The notes under the pieces were generated by a model. The model was not told the origin of the DNA and made no database searches. It saw nothing but the letters and a program-made list of their open reading frames with translations. Position numbers and translations under genes: made by a program. A DNA stretch of 57,415 nt, taken from positions 1-57,415 of the forward strand of contig NZ_JHBV01000010.1 in NCBI RefSeq assembly GCF_000724545.1, read 5' to 3'. Source of the stretch: Aureispira sp. CCB-QB1. Its GTDB lineage: Bacteria > Bacteroidota > Bacteroidia > Chitinophagales > Saprospiraceae. Below, piece after piece: positions 36,097 through 44,400 of this stretch; the first letter of the stretch is position 1; each line of letters opens with the position of its first letter.

Positions 36097-36933
36097 TTAA
36101 AAGCGAATCACGCCAGTTAAAAGTAATACAACCAATAGAGCAATGACCAATAAGAGCCCTTCCATTAGAAGAATGGGTAGCGATATGGGACGAATTGGTT
36201 TTAGTGGAGGTTCTTTGGACGCTTCTCGCAAACGATTAACAATCGTGTCGATACTTTCGTAATGTTCCATTGTTGGATTGACGGCACGAGTTGGATCAAT
36301 AGGAATCATATTAGCAGCAGGCAAAGCATCTTTGATGCTAACCAATTGATTTTGAAGTTGTGTTTCTAGTTGCTCTAATTTTTGGTTTAGAGTGTCAACA
36401 GCTGTTTCTAAAGGATTTTCTTGCTTGGCATCAACCTGTGTTAGTTGCAAAAAATCTCCCTCTGTCAGTCCATTTTGAAGTGCATTTTCATTTAAGTCTA
36501 ATAATTTATCCCCTTTTTGCAGGTGCAAAATACCATCGACACCTTGCACAAAATTCTTTTCAGAAGCTTGTTGTATTATGCTACTTAAAGGGCTATCCTT
36601 AGGGAGTTGAATATCTAAAATTAAAGGCTCTGTAGGGTGTTTAATTCGAAGAGAAATTTCTTTTTGAGCAGGAATTATTTCTGGTGCATCATCTTTGTGC
36701 GCTATAATTTTTATCACAGCACCATCGTAGAGTTCCTGAATCTCGTCAAAAGTCATCTGACGTTCTAGTGCTTGTCCCATTAATTCAAAATCATATCCAT
36801 TTTTATTCTCGTTGATAAAACCACTCAAAAGAAGATTGTTGATCATTTCTTCAACGGTAAAAGAACCATCAATGTCTACATTCAATGTAGTTCCATATTG
36901 TGGATGCATGAAATTTAAATTATATTCTATCAT
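36097..36933 (-). CDS. Tail-anchored protein with two ubiquitin-like domains
   Basis: 278 residues. Two beta-grasp, ubiquitin-like domains are suggested at about 1-80 (MIEYNLNFMHPQYGTTLNVD ... GYDFELMGQALERQMTFDEI, DGAVIKII) and about 92-165 (EISLRIKHPTEPLILDIQLP ... HLQKGDKLLDLNENALQNG, GDFLQLT), each with the strand-helix-strand and GD/DG turn of YukD/EsaB-like proteins. A Gln/Leu coiled coil (about 170-205) and a Pro-rich linker lead to one C-terminal membrane helix (about 250-276). There is no signal peptide, so the domains face the cytoplasm. No type VII secretion or Ub-conjugation partner is seen nearby. The domain reading is by eye and moderately sure. Confidence 0.72.
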   Translation of the reverse strand: MIEYNLNFMHPQYGTTLNVDIDGSFTVEEMINNLLLSGFINENKNGYDFELMGQALERQMTFDEIQELYDGAVIKIIAHKDDAPEIIPAQKEISLRIKHPTEPLILDIQLPKDSPLSSIIQQASEKNFVQGVDGILHLQKGDKLLDLNENALQNGLTEGDFLQLTQVDAKQENPLETAVDTLNQKLEQLETQLQNQLVSIKDALPAANMIPIDPTRAVNPTMEHYESIDTIVNRLREASKEPPLKPIRPISLPILLMEGLLLVIALLVVLLLTGVIRF

Positions 36934-36994
36934 TGGGCTATGTGTTATTTATAAATAGACTATACTCAAAAAAAAGCTTGTTGGTTTCTAGCAT

Positions 36995-37185
36995 TACTCC
37001 GTTGGAAAATCGTATTAGTTTACTTCGTGAGCGCTACGCTTTTAGTTAGCTTCGCTGCTACTACGTGGTACTTCGTGAGCGCTACGCTTTTAGTTAGCTG
37101 CACTGCTACTAAGTAGTATTGCATGAATGCGATTATTAGTAAGATGTAATTTTGCTCTAAAAAAAACTAAAAAATCAATGGAGGA
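36995..37185 (+). repeat. Palindromic intergenic element, copy 2
   Basis: It starts with TACTCCGTTG (36995) and ends with a mutated partner TCAATGGAGGA (37175-37185). Inside are two tandem 48-bp units (37021-37068, 37069-37116) starting TACTTCGTGAGCGCTACGCT, then a fragment resembling the ATTATCAGTAAGATGT of copy 1 (near 37131). No coding capacity. Confidence 0.8.
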
Positions 37186-37632
37186 TTATTTCTAGAATAA
37201 TGGATTTTAAATAAATATAAAAGTTTAGTCAAAATACTAAAAAAAGGGAAGACTAAAAAGTAGTCCTTGATTGATTTTTATGCTTTAGGTAGAAAAATTA
37301 AAAAGTTTCCTTTATTAAATTCGTTGTTTGGCAATAAGGAGTATAAAGTGTCTGCTCAAAATTTAAAACAGCAATTTAAAAAATATAGTTCCTTCATAGA
37401 ACGGATTACAAATGGAGTTAGAAAAGCTTTTTATTGCAATGTTCAAACGAACTTTAGTATCTTTAGTTTGCATTTCAATTAGAGGAATTTGAACAGAATA
37501 GATCTTATGATTGTTTATTACACATTTATTCTTTTATTACTACAAGGTGCTTTGTGAGTACGCTACAGCTGATTACCAATACGAAGTATTCTATTTTATA
37601 ACAGCAAAATTATTTTACCGATTCATAAAACT
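37186..37632. other. Intergenic region without a convincing gene
   Basis: A 71-codon frame at 37267-37482 begins with TTG and has low-complexity Lys/Phe content; it may be a decayed fragment, but I cannot support a gene. Near 37543-37588 a degenerate relative of the CTTCGTGAGCGCTACGCT module occurs. Confidence 0.4.
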
Positions 37633-38661
37633 ATGCAAATTGTTACTTTAACGACTACAATACTTTTTCTTTTGTTTGCAACGACTTCTTACACACAAAC
37701 TAAAATTGAAGCCTTTGGTCAAGTTCCTCAGCCCGCTCGACCCGATTATTCCAAACTAGAGAATTGGGCAGCACATCCTAGTAAAAAGGACAAAGCAGAT
37801 AAAATTCCTAGACCATTAAAAACGGAATTAACCAATTTACCAGATAAAGTAGACGTCTTCTTTGTACATCCAACCATTTTTACAGAGACTCCCCAAAATG
37901 AATATTTGTGGAATGCTGCTGTAGAGGACGATAAAATGAACAAACAGGTAGACAAAACAACAATCAAATTACAAGCAAGTATTTTTAATCAAGCAGGAAA
38001 AGTATATGCTCCAAGGTATCGCCAAGCGCACATTCGTAGTTTTTTTGAACCATACACTCAAGAAGGAAATAAGGCCTTGGATTTGGCTTACGAAGATGTA
38101 AAAAATGCGTTTGAGTATTATTTAAAAAACGAAAACAAAGGGCGACCGTTTATTTTGGCGGGGCATAGCCAAGGAGCAAGACACCTAAAACTGTTGCTTA
38201 AAGAATGGTTTGATGGAACGGATTTGTACAAGCAGCTAATTGCAGCTTATATTGTAGGATGGGGGGTAGAAGAAGGAACCTATGAGTCCATTCCTTTAGG
38301 AACAGAACCAGAACAGACGGGATGTTTTGTAACTTGGAGAACTTATAATCGTGGTTATATGCCAGATTGGATTCAAGATGAAGATGTTTGTGTAAATCCT
38401 TTGACTTGGAAAGCAGATACTACTTATGCTCCTTACAGTGCTAATGAGGGAGCAATATTGTTAGGTTTTAATATACTGAGAAAAAAATTGTTTGATGCAC
38501 AAGTACATGGTCCTGTGTTGTGGGTCGGAAAGCCTAAAATGTTTTTAGGAGGACTCTTTCAACGAGATAATTATCATGTAGGGGATTTTAATTTATTTTA
38601 CCTAAATGTTCGAAGAAATGCTATTCTTAGAGCAAGAACCTTTTTAGAGCAAAATGGATAG
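37633..38661 (+). CDS. DUF3089 alpha/beta-hydrolase-like protein
   Basis: 342 residues with a Sec signal peptide ending TSYTQ. The DUF3089 pattern is complete: DVFFVHPTIFT, APRYRQAHIRSFF, the nucleophile elbow GHSQG (Ser179), and WGVEEGT with TWRTYN and HVGDFNLFYLNV near the end. It is a predicted exported serine hydrolase of the lipase/esterase fold; the substrate is unknown. It is a single gene. Confidence 0.87.
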   Translation: MQIVTLTTTILFLLFATTSYTQTKIEAFGQVPQPARPDYSKLENWAAHPSKKDKADKIPRPLKTELTNLPDKVDVFFVHPTIFTETPQNEYLWNAAVEDDKMNKQVDKTTIKLQASIFNQAGKVYAPRYRQAHIRSFFEPYTQEGNKALDLAYEDVKNAFEYYLKNENKGRPFILAGHSQGARHLKLLLKEWFDGTDLYKQLIAAYIVGWGVEEGTYESIPLGTEPEQTGCFVTWRTYNRGYMPDWIQDEDVCVNPLTWKADTTYAPYSANEGAILLGFNILRKKLFDAQVHGPVLWVGKPKMFLGGLFQRDNYHVGDFNLFYLNVRRNAILRARTFLEQNG

Positions 38662-38752
38662 TTAAGGATAAATTAGGGGGAACATATTTTATCCATCAAC
38701 AGTATATTTATACTATGAGAAAAATACCATTAATAAGATTTGACTAGGCAAT

Positions 38753-38850
38753 AGCTATTGGGGGATTTAGGAATGCCTGTTTCACAAATAGCTAAAAAAA
38801 ATGGGTGTTACAGAGGATAAAGTAGAGGAAGTAATAAATCGTCGAAGCTA
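38753..38850 (+). pseudogene. Frameshifted remnant of a small helix-turn-helix-like protein
   Basis: The plus strand reads LLGDLGMPVSQIAKK and, after one base is dropped from an A8 run (about 38790-38800), MGVTEDKVEEVINRRS then stop. The combined tail looks like a helix-turn-helix pair. There is no intact frame and no clear N-terminus (an upstream MRKIPLIRFD frame stops at once). Probably the end of a decayed gene. Confidence 0.35.
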
Positions 38851-38852
38851 GT

Positions 38853-39326
38853 TTATGACCAGTTTTTGAAAGGATGTAGGACTAAATTAGAGTTAAAATA
38901 ACGCTGGTCGTGGGAAACTTCTTCTTGTATCCATAGAGGAAGTTCGATAGATTGGTTTTCTGTATCGAGTTCTACTTCTGCTAAAATCAAGCCTACATTG
39001 TCTCCTTCAAACTCATCAACTTCCCAAGTGAGATCATTTACTGTTAAGACATACCGTTTTTTTCTAATAATAGAACCTTGGCATATTTTCAGCAATTCCA
39101 TTCCTTCAGCCAATGGAATGGTATATTCAAATTCTACTCTAGAGATTCCTTGACTTTTGCCTTTAATGGTTAATAAAGCTTGCTTTTTTTTGATGCGGAT
39201 ACGAACAGTACGTGCTGGATCTAAAGATAAATACCCTTGAGAAAGCTCCATGCAGGTAGCTTGAGATTTGGCTTTTTCCCAAGCTTCTAGTTGTACCAAA
39301 TATTTACGTTCTATTTCTACCCCCAT
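38853..39326 (-). CDS. CYTH domain protein
   Basis: 157 residues starting MGVEIERKYLV, the EIERKFL box of CYTH enzymes, followed by strands of the triphosphate tunnel with alternating basic and acidic residues (RTVRIRIKKKQALLTIKGKS; RVEFEYTIPL; RKKRYVLTVNDLTWEVDEFE; LILAEVELDTE). Members hydrolyse inorganic triphosphate or thiamine triphosphate, or cyclise ATP; for short bacterial ones triphosphatase is most common. Cytoplasmic. It lies four bases behind the methyltransferase-like gene. Confidence 0.9.
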   Translation of the reverse strand: MGVEIERKYLVQLEAWEKAKSQATCMELSQGYLSLDPARTVRIRIKKKQALLTIKGKSQGISRVEFEYTIPLAEGMELLKICQGSIIRKKRYVLTVNDLTWEVDEFEGDNVGLILAEVELDTENQSIELPLWIQEEVSHDQRYFNSNLVLHPFKNWS

Positions 39327-39330
39327 ATTG

Positions 39331-39870
39331 TTAAAATTTATAAATATAATGCTTTAAAAATACCTTTTTTCCTTTTGGAGTTAAGGCATGATCTGTAAAA
39401 TCTAGTTCGACACCACTAAGTACTTCTAAAACAGGGCGTTTGTGTGGGCTTAAAATAATGAGACTTTTGCTGTGTTGAAATAATTGGATGGTCAAAGGAT
39501 ACAGTTTTTGTTCTTCACAGAGATGCATCGCAAAACTACAGATGATAGAACTGTAATTACCTTCTAGTTTCCCTTTAATAACATCATCAAAAGACCAACG
39601 ATAGCATTTTTGTTTTAAATTTTTTTCATACAATTGATGTGTATAAGGGTCACTTCCTGTCATATTAGAATACCCCATTTCTTTTAAAATCCAACTTACT
39701 TCTCCACCTCCTGCACAAAAGTCTAATACGGTACTATAGTCCAACTTATCTTCATTATTAATAATGAGTGTTTCGATTTGTTGATTATGAGGGTTTTGAT
39801 ATTGATGACCATAATCTTTGTAGTATTTGTCAACTCCCAATTGTTCGTATAATTTTCTAATTGGTTTCAT
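39331..39870 (-). CDS. Class I SAM-dependent methyltransferase-like protein
   Basis: 179 residues. The SAM-binding motif I is DFCAGGGEVSWILKEMG (about residues 50-66), followed by an acidic second strand end (MTGSDPYTHQLYEKN) and a third motif (YSSIICSFAMHLCEEQK). The C-terminal substrate part is short. The substrate is unknown. First gene of a two-gene minus-strand unit with the CYTH gene. Confidence 0.8.
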   Translation of the reverse strand: MKPIRKLYEQLGVDKYYKDYGHQYQNPHNQQIETLIINNEDKLDYSTVLDFCAGGGEVSWILKEMGYSNMTGSDPYTHQLYEKNLKQKCYRWSFDDVIKGKLEGNYSSIICSFAMHLCEEQKLYPLTIQLFQHSKSLIILSPHKRPVLEVLSGVELDFTDHALTPKGKKVFLKHYIYKF

Positions 39871-40082
39871 AGTTAAGTAAGCTGAAAAAGTATCCAGAAA
39901 ATAACATTGTTTTGAAAGAAGTATTGCCCTATTTTTTAGACGACAAGAATAAAAAATATGGAGAAAATAGAAGCGCTTTTGGATAAAGCTATTGATACTT
40001 TTAGTATCTTAATTTTAAACAAAAATAATTAAAAATTAGCGGACTGTTAAGGTCTATTGCACATTCCTAAAAAAAGAAATTC

Positions 40083-40853
40083 ATGTTTGCTCAGAATTTA
40101 TTAAAAGATAAAGTCATTTTGGTCACAGGAGGAAGAAGTGGCATTGGTTATAAGATAGCGGCGTCTTGTTTATCGTATGGTGCTACTGTTTATATTACTT
40201 CTAGAAATCAGGAAAAATTAGAAGTAGCAGCTAAAGAACTTGGTAAAAGTGGTTCCTGCTACGCTATAGCAGGAGATATTCGGAACATAGATCGTGTAAA
40301 AGAAATAGCAGCGCAGATACAACAAAAATCTGGTCGCTTAGATATTTTGATCAATAATGCAGGAGGGCAATTCCCTTCTCGAGCACAGGATATCAGCCCA
40401 AATGGTTGGAATGCCGTGATCAATAATAATCTAAATGGTACTTGGTATATGACACAAACAATGGCAAATACATTTTTTATTCCTCAAAACAAAGGGAATA
40501 TTGTTAACATTATAGCTAATGTGTATCGAGGTTTTCCTGGAATGGTACATACTGGTGCAGCAAGGGCAGGGGTAGACAATATGACAAAAACTCTAGCCGT
40601 AGAGTGGAGTCGCTATCAAATCAATATTAATGCAATTGCACCAGGAATTATTAAGTCAACAGGATTAGAGCAATACCCACCAGAATTACTAAAAGATGTC
40701 AGTAATCGAATTCCTCTTAAGAGACTTGGAACTACTCAAGAAGTTGCAGATTTGACGGTTTTTTTAATGAGTCCTATGGCTGCTTTTATTACAGGAGAAA
40801 CAATTTATATTGACGGAGGGCAACGACTATGGGGAGATGTTTTTGAGTTTTAA
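40083..40853 (+). CDS. SDR family oxidoreductase, enoyl-/dienoyl-CoA reductase-like
   Basis: 256 residues. The NADP-binding Rossmann motif TGGRSGIG (about 16-23), NNAGG (about 91), and PG motif (NAIAPG) are those of short-chain dehydrogenases. The usual catalytic YxxxK is replaced: residues 156-161 read HTGAAR, as in trans-2-enoyl-CoA reductase (PECR) and 2,4-dienoyl-CoA reductases (HSGAARAGV). So I expect reduction of an unsaturated fatty acyl-CoA with NADPH and not alcohol oxidation. An acyl-CoA dehydrogenase gene lies nearby on the same strand, with a lipoprotein between them. Confidence 0.87.
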   Translation: MFAQNLLKDKVILVTGGRSGIGYKIAASCLSYGATVYITSRNQEKLEVAAKELGKSGSCYAIAGDIRNIDRVKEIAAQIQQKSGRLDILINNAGGQFPSRAQDISPNGWNAVINNNLNGTWYMTQTMANTFFIPQNKGNIVNIIANVYRGFPGMVHTGAARAGVDNMTKTLAVEWSRYQININAIAPGIIKSTGLEQYPPELLKDVSNRIPLKRLGTTQEVADLTVFLMSPMAAFITGETIYIDGGQRLWGDVFEF

Positions 40854-40996
40854 CAAAAATTATTGGGAGATTAGTACCAAAGACTACAGAACTATTTTTA
40901 TTTTAGAGGACAACTGAACTACTTTTCAACTATCTATCTAAAGGTGACCCAGAGAACTTAGCAATCAAATCACAGAACCACACAAACCGCCCGATT

Positions 40997-41209
40997 ATGA
41001 GAAACTCTAATGCAGGTAGAGATCACCAGTTATTATCTGAAGCATCTTTTTTATACATTATTGCAGGCTTACTTCTTTTTATTTTTCTAATTAGTTGCAC
41101 GTCTGAAAAAAACTCCAATCAAACACCAGCAGAAACTTTATCTGATTCAACAACTATTTCAACCATCAAGGATACTATCTCGAAAAAAAAAAGAATATAT
41201 CTTAGTTAA
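40997..41209 (+). CDS. Lipoprotein N-terminus before a frameshift
   Basis: 70 residues with an N-terminal basic part and the membrane segment YIIAGLLLFIFLISC, whose C is the lipobox Cys, then a Ser/Thr-rich linker. The frame stops after an A10 tract (41183-41192). Reading A9 instead fuses it in frame to the SH3 protein downstream. I take it as the first part of one gene. Confidence 0.6.
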   Translation: MRNSNAGRDHQLLSEASFLYIIAGLLLFIFLISCTSEKNSNQTPAETLSDSTTISTIKDTISKKKRIYLS

Positions 41210-42221
41210 GGTTGATCACCTAAGAGTAAGAGATCGTCCTAGTACGAATCATTCAAAAGTGGTGGCATCGCTCCGAGAAAATTCTTATTGGGCTTATCAA
41301 GGGAAGCAGTCGGATCAGAAAGAAAAAATTACACTTAGAAATCAGGAGTTCAATGCTTATTGGTATAAGATTGATATAGATAACTGTGTGTCTGGTTGGG
41401 TCTATGGAGGGGCAATAGAGTTTATAGAAAGACCTAAGGATGGCACACCTAATATAGCAGCTACCATTCCATTTTCGGAAGAATTGATCAAAGATATAGG
41501 AAAGGAAAAGCACGAAACCATTCAGCAAGTAATTCATGATTTTGATGCAATTTCGACCGCAGAGGCGTTACTGGATTATTACAACACGCAACCAAAAGCA
41601 GTCGCAGAACTGTTGCCTTCGATAGCAGAACGTTTGTATGAAGGTGTATACGATGAAGTAATGTTAAAGTGTTTGCTTAAAATATTTACTTATACGCAGT
41701 TGTGTAGTGAATGCTCTGTAGAATTATACATTGATGTGCTTGCTTTTTTAGAAAAAGCAAAGACAACTCCAGCAAAAGTCGATGACGAAATCTTTCAGTT
41801 GTTATACGATGCTGTAGGTGAGTATAATTCCTTTGATGTGGGGGCATTGTCTGAGCACGATTGTGATTTTTGTTGGCATAGCATTCTAGGAGATGGGCAA
41901 CTTTTGGCATTTTGGAAGCGGGTAGAAAAAATACGATCAATGCCAGCATCGGATTTAAAACTTGACAACTTAATGAATGAATTGGAGCAATATCTCTTTT
42001 TAGAAATGAACTCTACCACTTACATCCATTCTCAAGTGAAAGTATTAAAAGAATTAGAAGCAATAGAAGTTGTTTTAAAACGACTTTCGTTGCCCCGTAA
42101 TTTTATGAAAGGTTTCGAAGAGCTGAAAACTCAGTTGCACAATCAAATGAATGTAACATTTGATTGCGCAAATAAAGATTGTGCAACTATTGTAATGGAT
42201 GGGCTTTTTCCTAATCATTAG
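41193..42221 (+). CDS. SH3-domain lipoprotein, downstream part
   Basis: The open frame after the A10 tract begins EYILVKVDHLRVRDRPSTNH, a bacterial SH3b domain (LRVRDRPST and later CVSGWVYGGAIEF), then about 250 helical residues with paired Cys (QLCSECSVE, HDCDFCWH, CANKDCAT). A GTG at 41259 would cut the SH3 domain, so it is not the start. Together with 40997-41209 it makes a 410-residue lipoprotein that probably binds in the periplasm, perhaps to peptidoglycan peptides. The frameshift may be real (slippage or phase variation) or a sequence error. Confidence 0.7.
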   Translation, partial: EYILVKVDHLRVRDRPSTNHSKVVASLRENSYWAYQGKQSDQKEKITLRNQEFNAYWYKIDIDNCVSGWVYGGAIEFIERPKDGTPNIAATIPFSEELIKDIGKEKHETIQQVIHDFDAISTAEALLDYYNTQPKAVAELLPSIAERLYEGVYDEVMLKCLLKIFTYTQLCSECSVELYIDVLAFLEKAKTTPAKVDDEIFQLLYDAVGEYNSFDVGALSEHDCDFCWHSILGDGQLLAFWKRVEKIRSMPASDLKLDNLMNELEQYLFLEMNSTTYIHSQVKVLKELEAIEVVLKRLSLPRNFMKGFEELKTQLHNQMNVTFDCANKDCATIVMDGLFPNH

Positions 42222-42241
42222 GAGTAGCTATAATAAAGTAG

Positions 42242-42366
42242 TACTCCGTTGCTTTTTTAGTTTGATTACCAGCCTTTTAGTATAAAGATCAACAAAGAGT
42301 GCATCTTACTGATAATTAAACTAATACGATTTAGCTGCGCTGCTACTGCGTGGTTTCAACGGAGTA
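42242..42366 (-). repeat. Palindromic intergenic element, copy 3
   Basis: The end TACTCCGTTG (42242) pairs with TCAACGGAGTA (42356-42366). Its interior reads CATCTTACTGATAATTAAAC, the complement of the copy 1 inner repeat, so it lies in the opposite orientation. It lies just upstream of the acyl-CoA dehydrogenase gene. Confidence 0.8.
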
Positions 42367-42412
42367 ATGATAAAGAACAATTGTAAGAAACTTAAACAAC
42401 CAATAATCAATT

Positions 42413-43576
42413 ATGAAATCATACTATTTTACTGAAGAACACCATCTGTTTAGACAATCTTTGCGTGATTTTTTGAACAAAGAAGTTGTCCCTAACATAG
42501 ATCAATGGGAAGAGGATCGCCGTATTCCAAAAGATTTTTGGAAAAAATTTGGAGAGATGGGCTACTTTGGACTCAATTTTCCAGAAAAATATGGAGGGTC
42601 AGATTTAGATTTTTTCTATTCTGTAATTTTAGTAGAAGAAATTTCCAAATGCTTTTCAGGGGGATTTGCCATCCTACCTATGGTACAATCTTATATGTCT
42701 ACGCCTTACATTTTGGCACATGGATCGGATTATTTAAAAGAAAAATACCTTCCTAAAGCAATTTCGGGAGAGTGGATTTGTTCCATTGCTATTTCTGAAC
42801 CTAGTGCGGGGTCTGATGTTATGAATATCCAAACAAAAGCCATTCGAGATGGAGACCATTATATTGTTAATGGTAGTAAAACATTTATTACGAATGGTGT
42901 ATATGGTGATTTTATGGTAGCGGTAGTTAAGACAGATCCTGACGTAGGCGTAGGCGGGATTAGTTTGTTGGTTATAGACCGACAGGCTGAAGGTGTCTCT
43001 GCTCGAAAGCTTAAAAAATTGGGCTGGCACGCTTCGGATACCGCAGAATTAAGTTTTGATGATGTAAAGGTACCTGCCAAAAACCTGATTGGAGATGCTG
43101 GAATGGGGTTTTATTATTTGATGGGCGGATTACAGTTGGAGCGCTTGGTTGGGGCAATTAGCACGATAGGAAGTTGTGATGCAGCCTTAAATTATGCGTT
43201 GCAATATATGTCAGAACGCAAAGCATTTGGGCGATCGATCAATAAATTTCAAGTATTGCGCCATAGAATAGCCCAAATGGCTTCGGAGATGGAAGCGAAC
43301 CGTTACTTTACTTATCATTGTTGCCGCTTGCACGACGATGGGGAATATGCCGTGAAAGAATGCTCTATGGCAAAACTATTAGGAACAGAATTGTGCAATA
43401 AAGTAGCCACAGAGTGTTTGCAGTTTTTTGGTGGTTATGGCTATATGGAAGATTACAAAATCGCCCGAGTATTTCGAGATGCCCGAATTGGAACGATTGG
43501 CGCAGGCACCTCTGAAGTAATGCGCGAAATTATTTCCAAAATGGTAATTGATGGGCAAGAGTATGAGAGTTCTTAA
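42413..43576 (+). CDS. Acyl-CoA dehydrogenase
   Basis: 387 residues, the usual family length. FAD/substrate motifs: SIAISEPSAGSD (about 124-135), NGSKTFITNG (about 153-162), LQFFGGYGYMED and RDARIGTIGAGTSEVM near the end. At the last motif the catalytic Glu of medium- and short-chain types is Ala (GAGTSE). A Glu in GGLQLERLVGA (E243) holds the alternative position known from isovaleryl-CoA and long-chain dehydrogenases, so the enzyme should be active with branched or long acyl chains. With the enoyl-CoA reductase-like gene it suggests fatty or branched acyl metabolism. Confidence 0.93.
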   Translation: MKSYYFTEEHHLFRQSLRDFLNKEVVPNIDQWEEDRRIPKDFWKKFGEMGYFGLNFPEKYGGSDLDFFYSVILVEEISKCFSGGFAILPMVQSYMSTPYILAHGSDYLKEKYLPKAISGEWICSIAISEPSAGSDVMNIQTKAIRDGDHYIVNGSKTFITNGVYGDFMVAVVKTDPDVGVGGISLLVIDRQAEGVSARKLKKLGWHASDTAELSFDDVKVPAKNLIGDAGMGFYYLMGGLQLERLVGAISTIGSCDAALNYALQYMSERKAFGRSINKFQVLRHRIAQMASEMEANRYFTYHCCRLHDDGEYAVKECSMAKLLGTELCNKVATECLQFFGGYGYMEDYKIARVFRDARIGTIGAGTSEVMREIISKMVIDGQEYESS

Positions 43577-43736
43577 ACTTTTGGCTCAGCCAAATAAAAA
43601 AGGAATTTTATGCACTATTTCATAGAATCATTCTATAATAACAAAGTTTAACAGTAGCTTAATTTGAATTCGTTAAATAATATCTTATTTTTATAAGAAT
43701 TGATTGTCCCCACTTTTTAACAATGCGAATACAAAC

Positions 43737-44174
43737 ATGGAAAACATTAAAAAAATACATCATATTGAAGGTTTTGATGTAAAAACAACTAAAGGAACCA
43801 ATATTAAATTTGGGGAAGGTAGTGAGAAACCTACGCTACTAGTTTTATTTACAACATGGTGTTCCTCTTGTTTGGAAGCAACACCAGCTATAAGCAACAA
43901 GTTCAAACACCTAAAGGATAAAATTAATATAGTCGGTATTGGTAGAGAGCATCATGCTGAAGAATTAGAAGAATGGTCAAACAAAGAAGGTTTGAGCTAT
44001 GATTTGGTTGAGGATCCGACAAGAGAGTTGTTTAATAAGTTTGCAGATTTACACGTTCCTAGAATGTACTTAGTTGACACCGATGGGAAAGTAACTTATC
44101 AAGATGTGAACTGGCATCCTTTAATGCTAGAAGATATGGAAGAAGCGATTGACAAATTGCTAAAAAATAAATAA
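43737..44174 (+). CDS. Thioredoxin-like TlpA-type protein
   Basis: 145 residues from the ATG at 43737; the frame upstream has no use. WCSSC (Cys42-Cys45) is the redox motif, followed by DLHVPRMYLVDTDGKVTYQD, with the cis-Pro of the fold. There is no signal peptide, unlike most TlpA proteins, so it is cytoplasmic. It probably reduces or oxidises thiols; the partner is unknown. A strong terminator follows at once. Confidence 0.87.
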   Translation: MENIKKIHHIEGFDVKTTKGTNIKFGEGSEKPTLLVLFTTWCSSCLEATPAISNKFKHLKDKINIVGIGREHHAEELEEWSNKEGLSYDLVEDPTRELFNKFADLHVPRMYLVDTDGKVTYQDVNWHPLMLEDMEEAIDKLLKNK

Positions 44175-44177
44175 GGG

Positions 44178-44207
44178 AAACTTAGGTCTGTAGACCTAAG
44201 TTTTTTT
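44178..44207 (+). terminator. Terminator after the TlpA-type gene
   Basis: An 11-bp stem AAACTTAGGTC/GACCTAAGTTT with the loop TGTA is followed by a T run. Confidence 0.92.
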
Positions 44208-44400
44208 ATTTGAAAGTAAGTAATCGTTCATAAAAATTTATAGGCAAAATAGAATTCTTTTTGCACTGTTCTTCATCAAAAAATCTCGTTTTAGCCCGCT
44301 AAAACTTCAATTCTTTTCTTTGAACAGCACTAAAAACAATTACATTTTTAACTATACTTTTTTCTGTCCACTTACTTACCAGCCAATAATAAAACACAGG

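Noticed and set aside
36995-37185. Element copy 2 as a CRISPR array
   Set aside because: Only two 48-bp units placed end to end with no spacers, inside a palindromic element; no cas gene near.
37267-37482. 71-codon plus-strand frame
   Set aside because: TTG start, low complexity, no recognisable domain; at most a decayed fragment.
42242-42366. Element copy 3 as the terminator of the SH3 lipoprotein gene
   Set aside because: Its structure and ends match the dispersed element; it has no T run after a compact stem, although it might still affect transcripts.
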